A DNA stretch of 64,000 nt, from assembly GCF_002994745.2 (NCBI RefSeq), contig NC_037093.1, positions 22,951,555 through 23,015,554 on the forward strand. Direction: 5' to 3'. The notes under the pieces are model-generated. The model did not search any database. It was not told the origin of the DNA and saw nothing but the letters and a program-made list of their open reading frames with translations. Positions 44,536 through 55,700 of this stretch are shown one piece after another. The DNA is from Rosa chinensis. Taxonomy: Eukaryota > Streptophyta > Magnoliopsida > Rosales > Rosaceae. A program made the translations under genes and the position numbers. Every line of letters begins with the position of its first letter. The first letter of the stretch is position 1.

Positions 44536-45540
44536 GCCCACGGCCTCCGCGGTACCCCCGAGCTTCGCGCTCACGAGCTCTAACGCTCACACCTTCGAGG
44601 CATCCACGAGCTTCTCGCTTACGAGCTTCGCGTTCACGCCTTCATGGCACCCTCGAGCTTCCCTCTCACACCTCCGCGGCACCCCCGAGCTTCGCACTCA
44701 CGAGCTCTAACGCTCACGCCATTGCAACATCCACGAGCTTCTCGCTCACGAGCTTCGCGCTCACGCCTTCATGGCACCCTTGAGCTTCCCTCTCACGCCT
44801 CCGCGGTACCGCCGAGCTTCCCGCTCACGAGCTCTAATGCTCACGCCTCTGCGGCACCCCCGAGCTTCGCCCTCATGAGCTCTAACGCTCCGCGGCACCC
44901 TTGAGATTTGGAGTCACGAGCTCTAACGCTCACGCCTTCGCGACATCCACGAGCTTCCCGCTCATGCCTTCATGGCACCCTCGAGCTTCCCGCTCACACC
45001 TCCTCGGAACCCCCGAGCTTTGCGCTCACGAGCTCTAATGCTCACGCCAACACGGCATCCACGAGCTTCTCGCTCACGAGCTTCGCGCTCACGCCTTCAT
45101 GGCACCCCAAGCTTCCTCTCACGCCTTCGCGGCAATCCCAAGCTTCCCGCTTATGTCTTCTCGGCAAATCGAGCACCGTACTCACGCCTTCGCGGCAATC
45201 CCGAGCTTCTTGCTCACGAGCTTCGCGCTCACCCCTTCACGGCACCCCGAGCTTCCGCTCACGGCTCTGCGGTACTCCCGAGCTTCCCGCTCATGCCTTC
45301 CCGACAACCCTCGAGCTTCCCGCTCAGTCCTTCGTGGCACCCCCGAGCTTCCCGCTCAGTCCTTCGTGGCACCCCCGAGCTTCCCTCTTATGCCTTCCCG
45401 GCAACCCCGAGCTTCCCGCTCATGCCTTCCCAGCAACCTCAAGCTTCCAGCTCATGCCTTCTCGACAACCCTAACTTCCCGCTCACGCCTTCGTAGCACC
45501 CCCGAGCTTCCATGCTCTTGCTTCCCGGCATTCCCAAGTG
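44536..45540 (+). repeat. Degenerate 30-36 bp tandem repeats encoding Ser/Pro/Arg-rich frames
   Basis: Many units of the type CCCGAGCTTCCCGCTCACGCC with a TTCGCGGCACC linker; one 32-bp unit is exactly duplicated at about 45330-45370. Unit lengths near multiples of three keep long frames open (44908-45474 and 44972-45496, about 170-190 codons each, with PSFPLTPSRHPRASRS-like periodicity) in more than one frame at once. That argues against a selected protein. Confidence 0.85.
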
Positions 45541-46136
45541 TTATACTCACATGCCCCCGACATCATACACATTAATGGAACATTAAATTTTTCTACCATT
45601 TGTCGCTCGCAACAAATCGAATTCTTTTCACGTTCCATTAATACTAGTGACAACCAAACAAACACAAGCGTTCGCATATTCATCATTCCCGAATTACAAA
45701 CGCTTGTCTTCATGGTACTCATGCAACTTACACCAAGCGTAACCTCGTCAACTTGACCTCGTTTGTTTTTCTTGCGCGCATCACACATTTATCATATGCA
45801 ATTCATATGTTCACACAACCACGTAACCTCGAGTTTATACGTCATAATCGATCATACTCGGCGCCATTCGCATGTATACATCAACATGTATCATGCACCT
45901 CGTACATTCGTATATGCCAACTCATATCAACGCAATTCACATTTGTTGCCCAGTACAACAAGCATTCTCCATGTGCGTGTTTTTGTCTTTTTTGTGCAGG
46001 TTAACGAGTCCCTTCTTGCTTATGGAGTTCGGGGACTTGTAGGGGCTCCGTGCCGCCCCGGTTACTTATGCTTGATGACTTCATGATTATAACTCCCCAA
46101 CCAAGAAGCTCCTCTTACTTGGGGACTTCGGGAACT
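45541..46136 (+). other. 3' internal region of the non-autonomous element
   Basis: Non-coding in appearance, rich in ACATTCGTATA-like words. Two near-repeats of GGGGACTTSGGGAACTTGTAG (about 46030 and 46120) precede the 3' LTR; the second could act as a weak polypurine tract. Confidence 0.5.
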
Positions 46137-46638
46137 TGTAGATACCTCTCACTATGCATGGAGGATTTGCTACATCACCAAGCATAAGTAATACCCTATT
46201 TGGGGCACCCACAAGTCATGGTGAGGCCCAACCGAGACATGCATCCCGTAGCCCTATATTCAAGCTACCCTACGGTATCCAGAAGTGGCAAATACGTCGC
46301 CGGGAAGCCACCTTCCCGGCCTTGCCAAGTTGTCTTCACAAACATGCTTTCTAGACTAGAATAGTGATTTCTACATCCCACATCTAAGAAAATGTAAAGG
46401 AGATGGCTTCCTTCACCTATAAAAGGAATGCCTCCTCCCACAACTCAAATCACTCCATTACACTCATGTAATCCACTTGGGCCGGAAGGCTCAACACACT
46501 AGTACAACATTCAAGTGGACGTAGTCTCCCGCTAAGGCGGGAGACGAACCACTATACTTCTCGTGTCTCTCTCTCTCTCTCCCTCTCTCTCTTTCTCTAA
46601 AGCTAACTAGAGACCCGCTCGGAACTCTAACGTTAACA
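46137..46638 (+). mobile_element. 3' LTR of the non-autonomous element
   Basis: 502 bp, TGTAGATACCTC to CGTTAACA, followed by GATAG. It differs from the 5' LTR by scattered substitutions and a few short indels. Confidence 0.9.
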
Positions 46639-47023
46639 GATAGAAAATCTACTTCTGGTTACTTCACTTTTGTAGGTGGTAATCTTGTTACTTGGAGAAG
46701 TAAAAAACAAAAGGTTGTGGCTAGGTCAAGTGCTGAAGAAAAGTATAGAGGTATTGCTCATGGAGTTTGTGAATTACTTTGGTTGAGAAATTTACTTCAT
46801 GATTTGGGATTTAAACCCAAACGAGCCATGGATTTGTATTGTGATAATAAGGCAACGGTGGATATTGCTCACAACCCAGTTCAACATGACAGAACTAAGC
46901 ATGTTGAGGTTGACAGACATTTCATTAAAGAGAAGCTCGATGCTAAGCTTATCTCTTTTCCTTTTGTCCACTTAGAAAAATAGTTAGCTGATGTTCTCAT
47001 GAAGGCAGTATCGAGTAAGGCAT
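46639..47023 (+). pseudogene. Ty1/copia 2: remainder of RNase H
   Basis: Resumes the RNase H interrupted at 38604: RKSTSGYFTFVGGNLVTWRS, then RSSAEEKYRGIAHGVCELLW, LYCDNKATVDIAHNP and TKHVEVDRHFIKEKL. A TAG at 46981-46983 precedes the conserved LADVLMKAVSSKAFHDSL tail. The Glu and Asp residues of the RNase H site are present. Confidence 0.9.
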
Positions 47024-47069
47024 TTCATGACTCACTTGACAAGTTGGGCATTCGTGATCTGTATGCCCC

Positions 47070-47083
47070 AACTTGAGGGGGAG
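47070..47083 (+). promoter_or_regulatory. Polypurine tract of Ty1/copia element 2
   Basis: ACTTGAGGGGGAG immediately before the 3' LTR at 47084. Confidence 0.8.
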
Positions 47084-47301
47084 TGTTGGCGTGAGTCATA
47101 CTTACCTTATTTATGTAGATATTCTGTAATATTCGATGATCTGTAATATCTATAGTATTATTAGGTTTACTACTTGCCTTAGGAGTAGTACTTGTCTTAT
47201 TAGGCACAATTGTAATTTGTATATAATTCCTTCTTGTAAGGTGAATGAGATATCTGAGTTATTCAGTCAAAATTATCTCTTGTTTTTCATTATATTTGAC
47301 T
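47084..47301 (+). mobile_element. 3' LTR of Ty1/copia element 2
   Basis: 218 bp, TGTTGG to TTTGACT, then the GTGAC duplication. Confirms the TG...CT termini seen in the 5' LTR. Confidence 0.9.
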
Positions 47302-47849
47302 GTGACATATTACATTACCGAGAGTTTACAAATTAAACTGAATAACAATTCAATAAGTAAACTGAATAACAATTCAATAAGTAAACTCACCCACCACACT
47401 CACTACATAGTGGAAGACTAAAACTAAATTACCCTACTACGTCCAACCTACAACAGCAACAAAACCTCAACTTCGGCGACTGTTACTCTGACCTGCACAA
47501 TAACCCCTATAATATGGAACAGTGGACCGGGTTGAAAGAACAAACCCGGTAAGCTTTTGCAAGCTCGTGTGAGTAAACCCTAATAACCATAAAACACATT
47601 TCCGACTCAAGGACAACAAATCAATATAATGATTATTTTCCAAAAGCAAAATCATTTTCTTTCTAAGGAAACACAAGTCACCACCGTGACAAACCAAATC
47701 ATTTGAAATCTCAACAACAAATCAAAGAAATCACTCCTTTCTTCTCGACAGGAAGCATTTATCACCACAACGACGTGATAAAACATTTCTCGACTCATTA
47801 CAAGTCTCATCCACAATTGCACTCACAAATCAAACTAAATAAAACCAGT

Positions 47850-48126
47850 AATCCCTGCTTAGAAAATTAGTTCAGGAGATCACCAAAAGCACACAATCCA
47901 AAATCATAGTAATCCATGCATATAGTTTAGTTTAGGAGATTACATTAAAATCAAACAATAGAAATCATAGTAATCCCTGCATATAGTTTAGTTCAGGAGA
48001 TTACATTAAAATCAAACAATAGAAATCATAGTAATCCCTGCATATAGTTTAGTTCAGGAGATTACATTAAAACCAATTAATTTACAAAACATAATCCTTG
48101 CATATAATTTAGTTAAGGAGATTACG
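47850..48126 (-). repeat. Five-unit hairpin array, second copy of the family
   Basis: Units of the type TAATCCCTGCATATAGTTTA with GTTCAGGAGATTA. One unit at about 48091-48126 reads AATCCTT...AAGGAGATT, a double change that keeps the stem paired. Confidence 0.85.
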
Positions 48127-48449
48127 AAAGAAACAAACAATTCAATAATAGAAATAAACTAAAAACAACACACACTCAATCATTGATAATACCAATCACT
48201 CAACAACCACAACCCATATCATTTAAGCAAAATCGTCATGCATATCATCTCACAGATCACCGCACTGCTTATCATTTTCCAATATTAATTACTCAATTCA
48301 AAACCATCACGAAAATCAAACATACTTCTTTCAAAACTCAAAGCCGACAAAACTGTCTTTTCTTTCATAATTCATTTATTTTCTTCAACATCACATTGCA
48401 CAATAATTGTAACTGAACACACAATTCCACCAAGATATATATATATATA

Positions 48450-49946
48450 GGGCTAAAGTCTGTTTAGTCCCTGTACTATGCCTCTCTCATCGTTTCAGTC
48501 CCTGACATTCCAATTTAATCTGAAAAGTCCCTGAGGTCTCAATTTCCGTCTAATAGGTCCTTTTCGCGGGAAATTAGGAATTGGCCTTGGGTGAAATGTC
48601 CAATATACCCCTCAGTTATTTCTTTTTTCTTTTTTTTCCTTTTTAATTTCTTTTTTTCCTTTTTTTCTTTTTCCTTTTTAATTTCTTTTTTTTCTTTTTT
48701 CTTTTTCCTTTTTAATTTCATTTTTCCTTTTTTTATTTTTATTTTTTTCCTTTTCCATTTTAATTTCTTTTTTTTTCTTTTTTCTTTTTCCTTTTTAATT
48801 TCTTTTTTTTCTTTTTCCTTTTATTTTTCTTTTTTTCCTTTTTCCATTTTTTTTTCTTTTTTTCTTTTTTCCTTTTTTTTTCCTTTTTTCTTTTTCCTTT
48901 TTAATGACCATCGTATTCTGCTGCATCAGTAGCGCCACGTCGGCGAACCAATCCAGATCGACCTGAAACCCCAATTCTTGTTCTCCAAGCCAGCGGTCAT
49001 TTTTCTTTTCCATCACTATTCTTCTTCTTCACTTCTGGTTTTTGTCAACTTGGCCATCAAAAACCACCATTTCAACCAAACCCAAAATCAAAATCACCAT
49101 TTTGAGCAAGACCCAAAAACCTCAGAGTTTGAAAAAATGGTAGTTTTCAGTGAAAAGTTAAAAAATGGTAATTTTCAGTGAAAAGTTTCCAAATTGAGGC
49201 TTGATGTGGAGAGAGAAAGTGGGATTTGAGTGGGAGAGAGAGAAGCAGGCTGTGAAAACAAGAGGGGAGTGGTTTAGCGGCGAATTTCCGAGCTGATTGA
49301 GAAACAGATGGGTTGTGGAGTTTGATCGGAATGGGATTGGTGGGTTGAGGAAGTAGAAAGTAGACAAAACGAAAAAGAAAAAAGAACTTAAAAAGGAAAA
49401 AAAATTAAAAAGGAACAAGAAAAAAAAAGAAATAGCAAAAAAGACATTAAAAAGGAAAAATAAAAAAGGAAAAAGAAATTAAAAAGCAAAAAAGAAATGA
49501 AAAAGAAAAAGAAAAAAGGAAAAAAAGAAATTAAAAAGGAAAAAAAATGAAAAAAAAGAAATTAAAAAGGAAAAATGAAAAAAAAGGAAAAAGACAAAAA
49601 TGAAAAAAGAAATTAAAAAGGAAAAAGAAAAAAGAAAAAAAAAGAAATTAAAATGGAAAAAGGAAAAAAATAAAAATAAAAAAGGAAGAATGAAATTAAA
49701 AAGGAAAAAGAAAAAAGAAAAAAAAGAAATTAAAAAGGAAAAAAATAAATTAAAAAGGAAAAAAAAGAAAAAAGAAATAACTGAGGGGTATATTGGACAT
49801 TTCACCCAAGGCCAATTCCTAATTTCCAGCGAAAAGGACCTATTAGACGGAAAATGAGACTTTAGGGACTTTTCAGATTAAATTGGAATGTTATGGACTG
49901 AAACGATGAGAGAGGCATATTATAGAGACTAAACAGACTTTAGCCC
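48450..49946. mobile_element. Palindromic Mutator-like MITE (1497 bp) with expanded polypyrimidine arms
   Basis: Starts GGGCTAAAGTCTGTTTAGTC and ends with its near reverse complement. The arms extend about 150 bp as ordinary TIR (including CAATATACCCCTCAGTTATT) and then continue as a TTTTTTCC-type tract of some 280 bp on the left (48620-48903) and its A/G counterpart of about 410 bp on the right (49370-49780). The core (48904-49369) is unrelated spacer. ATATATATA flanks both ends, consistent with a 9-bp duplication but inside a simple repeat. Phe- or Lys-rich open frames here are low complexity, not genes. Confidence 0.85.
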
Positions 49947-50700
49947 ATATATATATATATATATATATGGTAGTCATCCACTCAGGGATGCCACTAATAC
50001 CAACTATAGTTTACAATTACAAAATATGTGAAAACTCATTTTTATAATAAAACTTCATTTTACTTACCTATGAACCGTAGACAATCAAGTCCATATAATT
50101 TTAAAAAAGTATTTATTTCTGAAAATGATTTAACAATCAAACAAATAATACCGACTAATAAAGTAATTCCGTTCATAAACAAACCTCGTGAGATTTACTC
50201 ACCTCTAAATCCCACTACGTCTTCTCCAACAGCCCAAAATCACAAAATCACAAAACGTTCACCAATACAATTTCGTCAAGCACATAATCACATATGATCT
50301 CAACTTAGCACATAATTCAAAAAACACAATTATACAACGATCCAACGGTCGGATCCTCACGGATTGTCCTTTGGAATTGTCTTTTCACATTTATATGAAG
50401 ATCCAACGGTCGGATCCTCATCCCTGACCACACAAAGTCATCGGAACAATTCTAAGATCATTATATCAGAATTGCAAGTCCATCGGACGGTTTGATCTTC
50501 ACGGATCGAAAACCAAAACGATCGAAACCGTAAAATTCTTAACAAATTAATGCAATCTCCAAAAATTACGTATTGTACATCGAAATGTTCGTATTGATGT
50601 GTAGATTGAAAAGAGGGACAAAAATTGTCCCTGAGGTGGCCAGAAGTTTTCGTAAACAGCCGCCACAGTTGGAGGTGGGTGCCACCTTCAACCTCCGAGT

Positions 50701-51910
50701 TGGGCGGTGAAACCTACCTGCAACTCTTCCTCTCAGCATGCACAACAACTTTCCCAACTAGCACAAAGTTGATTATATGCATTTATATGCGTGTAATTAT
50801 ATCTAAAACATTATAAATGAGCCAATGCCCATGTCAATTAATATGTAATTAATTTATTTTTATTTATTTTGTAGAAAATAAGCGGAGTTGCGGAAACGAG
50901 AGAAAATAGTCTGAAATTGGAGCAAATTGAAGTTTCCGACAAAAAGACGAAATGGTCAATGCGAGTCAACTATAGTCAATGCCATTAAGGGAGCGGAGTC
51001 CAATTGCCTCCAATAGTATATGCGGAAGTGCATTGAGAAGAAGAAAAAGAAGAAGAAAAGAACGGAAAACAACATTCCTTTTCTTTCCTCCCACGTGCAC
51101 GCCCTCCTTCATTTTTCTCCTTTTCTTTTTATTTTCTTTCTTTCTTATTTTTTTTCCTCTCAGCCTCTCGTGCTGCCACATGGCAACCTATCTCTTTTCT
51201 CTTCTTGTAGCCACACAACCCACGGAGCCTCACCCTTTAATTAAAACCGTACCCATTCTTCCTTTTTTGAACACACAGTGCCGTACACATTGAGGGCTGC
51301 CTTTGGGCTGCTCTCACTTCATCCTCTCCTCTCCTCCATTTTTCATAGTAGCTTTAGTTTTCTTTTGGGTATTTGTAGAATTTCTCACACAAGCTTCAAG
51401 AAGACATCAACCTCTACTAGATTCAAGATTTGGTATTTGTGAGAGTTGTAATTCAAGGCTAGTCATGCTAGCTTCCAAGCTAATTGTGATTATCTTTGTT
51501 TTCTCCTACACTTCTCTACTCCTTTATCTTTGGATTTTGTAATTTTAATGTCTATGATTACGGGTTGTGAGTAATTTCTTTGTTGGGGGTTAGGGTTCTG
51601 TGCCCTACCCCAAATTTGATGTAATAGATGCTTAATTTAATTTATATATGGAATTTGTTAATAATTAGATGCTTGTGTTTTGTGATAATTGATTAGAATG
51701 CATGTTTAGGAATTGTCGACTCTTGGGTATATGTGTTTTAATAAATCTAGATTAAAATTTAGGGGATGACATCCTTTGATTTTAGAGCTAGAGCCCCGAT
51801 TTAATAATCGTGGAAAGTACAAGTATGGTTCACTACATGATTAGCTTGATCGCAGTTATGGTGAGCTTGGTTGCCTAATTTCTCGATTTCTAAGCCTCTT
51901 GATGTGAATT
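50701..51910 (+). other. Leader-like non-coding sequence of a probable non-autonomous LTR element
   Basis: No domain found. Features include a GAGTCAACTATAGTCAATG segment (50961-50980), a T/C-rich stretch (51040-51170) and text such as GATTACGGGTTGTGAGTAAT (51556 onward). The sequence continues after the CACTA element at 58763 and leads to the coiled-coil open frame at 59421. I infer one element or transcription unit, but no LTR pair was found. Confidence 0.45.
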
Positions 51911-51950
51911 CACTACAACAATAAGTTAATTAGACGACAGATATTTGGAG

Positions 51951-52440
51951 TTGTGTGATGACCAGCCTCACTGTGGTCTAAACGAGTGTTGTGTGATTGA
52001 AAAATCACACAACGGTGATTTCACCGTTGTGTGACAATACTTTGCTCAACAGAATACATGTTTCTGTTGTGTGAATTTTGCGCAGGCATGTGCCTGGCAT
52101 GGCATGCGTGGGGATGTGTCGACACATTCAGACAACAGAATAAGGAATTCACCATTGTCTGAGATTCATAACACACAACATATATAACTCATTCTTTGTT
52201 GTCTGAGGTTCATAACACATAACAGATATTACTCATTCTTTGATGTCTGAGATTAATAACACACAACTGAAGTAAAATTATCTCCCTTGTCTGTTGATTA
52301 CTCAGACAACAGAGATGATTTCATTTCTGTTGTGTGTTATGAATCTCACACAACAGAACTTTGTTATTTTCTGTTGTTGGTTGTTAGTTCACACAACAGC
52401 AATATTGTCTTCACTGTGGTGTGAATATTATAATCGAATT
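51951..52440. repeat. CACTA left subterminal repeats
   Basis: Numerous CACACAACAG/CTGTTGTGTG words, several as inverted pairs (for example ATCACACAACGGTGATTT with CACCGTTGTGTGAC). A counterpart lies at 57810-58050 and 58490-58745. Confidence 0.85.
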
Positions 52441-52734
52441 GGCTAACATCTAGTAAATGTTGTAGGAGAAGCCTTAATTTTGAATCCTTTTACAATCATA
52501 CAACACATTGTTTTGTATTATGTTGTATGAGATCAATTATTGATTATTATAAATCCATTATGGCTGAAATTATTCAAACTCAATGCTAGAGATTATTACC
52601 AATGAACAATAATTTTATATTTATACTAAAAATTAACTTTGATACATCAAACAAATGATTCACCATATACAACAATTTTCTTGCTACAATATGATGAAAA
52701 ATATAACCATATACAATCAAGAATCTAGCCCCCT

Positions 52735-55700
52735 CTAAATAAGTTGTGCAGCGAGCTGCCTGTCCTTCAGGCTCATCTTTTCTGCATTGGTAAACCCCTG
52801 GTGGTCCTTAACATTCTGAAACCACAAACAGTGAAACTCACTCATTCTTGGACTTGGCATAAGTTTGTATACATGGATATACATGGGTCAATGCCTATAG
52901 GACAAACCCACTCTATAACACCCGAAATAAGTCTTAGACAAATATATGCAAGGCTAGAGCAATGCATAGTGAACAAATCAAACTAGGCTAGTGCATGAAT
53001 TCATATCACAAATTCAAAGGCAGTAAAACAGAAATTAAGTAATCATTAATTGATTAATAATTCCATTGCACTAGCAACCAAATAACTTCCATGGTATGGA
53101 AAGGTACCCTCACATATGACAATGACCTCAAGGTTCAATGAGAACTTCTATAGGCCACTACAAAGCATACACTAGTATATATATAAAATGAATATTGAAA
53201 ACTAGCTCATAACACAACAATGTATTAGCAACCATACAGTAAGTGACATTTTATGGCAATACCTCTGAAGCAGATATTTGGTTAAAACGCCAGAACTAGG
53301 AGCAAGACTTGTTGGTATCCATGGCTTAACCTGGTGTAAAAGCGCACATAATGCAATATTTATCAATAGCCTCCATACTCAAGGGGTGAAATCGTTAGAA
53401 GAATGGATATAGTATCTTTAAGAGAGTAAATTGAAACAAATGCATCTGATTCAATGTTTCAAACAACCACCAATCCCTTTTTCATATTCAAATCGATAAC
53501 ACCTAGTAAACAGAGTTAACCAAATATAGAATTAGAGAAAATTGCACACAGTAGCACAACATTAAATTATAGAACTCATAACTAATATTAAGATTACTCA
53601 TGTTTTGTGTTTATATTGTAGTTGTGTACTTGTGCTCATAGCTTATGTTTTGCATTTATATTCCATTTGTCAAGACACTCAAAACTTTGCAGTAGGTGCT
53701 AGATGTGTTTCTGCTTGACAATATTGAAATAACTAAGTAGTAGTTAGTCCATGAACATGCATAAGCATCGTATCGAAAGTCAAAATACTACAGAATAGCT
53801 TAAACAACATCCAACTAAGCTTATACGTTTCAAAGATACATTGCAAGTGTGATAGGAATATAAAAGAATACACAAGAGCAAATGTTTTCTCCCTATGGAA
53901 AAGTTACAGAGAGATTCATAGATCATACCAATGTCTCATAGAATAGCCTTGCACTTTCTTTCTTGGCTCTTCATTGTGCAACCTCCAACAAGTTCTGTAA
54001 AGTGCTTGAGCAAGTACCATGCCACCTTTCTGTATGCACAAAAGTTTAACAAGATATAGGGGTTTCAAGAAAAATTACCAACGTAAATATGCCAAAAGAA
54101 TCTCAGGAGTCGTATCCACCGTATATGGTTTTCTCTAAACACCCTTCTACAACAAAGACAAGTTCCAGAGTTCACCCATTACTACCGCATAATGAAAAAT
54201 ACAAACATGAAACAAAAATTGGCTAATAAAGACCCTTGAGGTCTTTCTGAGTTCGGGAGTAACTCCTTCGCTAAATTCAGCTTCCTGAAACGTATAAAAG
54301 AAATTTTTCTAAAAAAAAATGTTAACTATTTGATTCCAGAAGTAAGTGAGCCTTAAACAGCATAACATATAACAGCATCGATATTATTCATATTACCACA
54401 CCCACACATGTCCCACCAATAAGCAGTAGCCAAGTCATCTTAGCTTTCAAATGAGGCTGATCACTCAACATAAAAAGATAAAAGGGAAATCACAGCTTTG
54501 GTAGCAAATGCAAATGAAGACAAACATTAACCATTGCCGAAATAAGCACCAAACTCAAAAGAGTTTACATCACTCTCTTTCCCTAAAATCATTGCTATTC
54601 AAATTTATGTTACTCCTCCTTCCCAACAAGTACTATCTATATCAATCAACTACACATATATGGCTTCGCAGTCATGAGCAATTGAGAAGAAAAAACTTTT
54701 TCAAAACATGGTTTTATCATGTTCTTGAAGATCGCTATGTTTTAGCCTTCAAGAGGAAACATTTAAAAAGACAAGATCATAGATGTTACAAACAATACCT
54801 CAATCTTTTGGTTGAATAATACTAGAAACCTCCAGAGCACTGCTAGCATCTTTGTCGCCAAATTCTAACAAGAGATAAAATCAGACAAGTGGAATGTAAA
54901 ACTGTAATGTAATCATTTAATATCACAAAAACCTCAAAAGAATAGCTCTTAAGATAAATCAAACTTGTAGAACCTTACTACCTAAGTGAGTTAAGGTTAA
55001 TTACAAATTGATCGGATATGCATTAAGTTTTCACTAAATGTCAGTCCTGAAACCAATAGTAAAACACAAGCCAATGCACAATAGCCTCAAAACAATAACA
55101 GATCCACATTGTGACAGCAACAAATCAATTAAAGTTGCTCTGTTACAAATCATTCAACCTTAATAGCACTATTCCAAGATATAAATAATCTCCACTTCTA
55201 GTTTGCAAAGTGAATTGATAAATTAAACAAGGAGAAGGCTAACTCAAGCATAAGAAAAATGTTGAACATGACTATGACAGTTTCAGCAAAACTTAAAGCA
55301 GTAAAATATAAGACTAATACAAATACAAAGGATTAGAAACTAGATAATGCAATTACCAAAATTAGCATGCGCAGTTGACAAGCTCCATAAATGAAACTCC
55401 TCATTAACAACAACCCTTGTAAACAACTATCTATCAAAACTAACTCTGTGCTGTATAAAATGGCACTGAATCAAGAATCTAAGTAACTTCCCAAAAGTCA
55501 TCGGCAACATGATTACAGATATGCACCACAATACCAAATATTCTAGTATCTCAATAGCAATTTCAGGCAGCAAATAGATAAAGAAAAGGTAAAGTAGATC
55601 AAACGAAAGTCTACTACAACATCAAGTGAGTCCTATCAAAATGTTAATCTAGATGTTTGATAAAAAAAAGCTTAGAACATACCTGGCAAAAGGAGAATGC

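Larger units (their letters stand above)
38605..46638 (+). mobile_element. Non-autonomous LTR element (LARD-like) nested in RNase H, TSD GATAG
   Basis: LTRs 38605-39081 and 46137-46638, flanked by GATAG (38600-38604 and 46639-46643). The RNase H frame of the host element (VTD, then RKSTSGYF) is restored when it is removed. The internal region has a TTGGCGC primer-binding site but no gag, protease, RT or integrase. It consists of GTCAAC-rich and GC-rich repetitive tracts, AT-rich spacer and a large serine/proline-coding repeat. A 2.8 kb solo LTR is inserted at 41143. Without it the element is about 5.2 kb. It must rely on enzymes from another element. Confidence 0.88.
34909..47301 (+). mobile_element. 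Ty1/copia retrotransposon 2 with non-canonical TG...CT ends and a nested element
   Basis: LTRs at 34909-35136 and 47084-47301, TSD GTGAC at 34904-34908 and 47302-47306. Both LTRs begin TGTTGG and end TTTGACT, so the terminal dinucleotides are TG/CT. A TGGTCTCAGAGC primer-binding site follows. Removing the nested 38605-46638 insertion and its TSD leaves about 4.35 kb coding for a zinc knuckle, protease, integrase, RT and RNase H. Most of gag is missing. The lineage is probably Ale or Ivana, by RT and RNase H style only. Confidence 0.92.
47302..50700 (-). mobile_element. Right piece of the interrupted chromovirus LTR, containing a MITE
   Basis: Continues the LTR begun at 34757 (the reverse complement resembles 20300-22140). 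It includes the conserved ACCGGG/CCCGGT hairpin at 47526-47550, the reversed five-unit hairpin array (47850-48126) and the MITE at 48450-49946. It becomes unrecognisable near 50700, before the expected TGT...GGGG terminus, so its sense 5' end is truncated. The boundary is approximate. Confidence 0.8.

Noticed and set aside
44644..45575. Several 86-188 residue Ser/Pro/Arg frames
   Set aside because: Overlapping frames of one degenerate DNA repeat; parallel openness in more than one phase argues against a selected protein. Kept only as a repeat.
48591..49857. Phe-rich and Lys-rich open frames
   Set aside because: Pure consequence of TTTTTC/GAAAAA tracts in the MITE arms.
54508..54819. Plus-strand 103-codon frame in the CACTA element
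   Set aside because: AT-rich, no motif, and opposite to the exon-like blocks; not supported.
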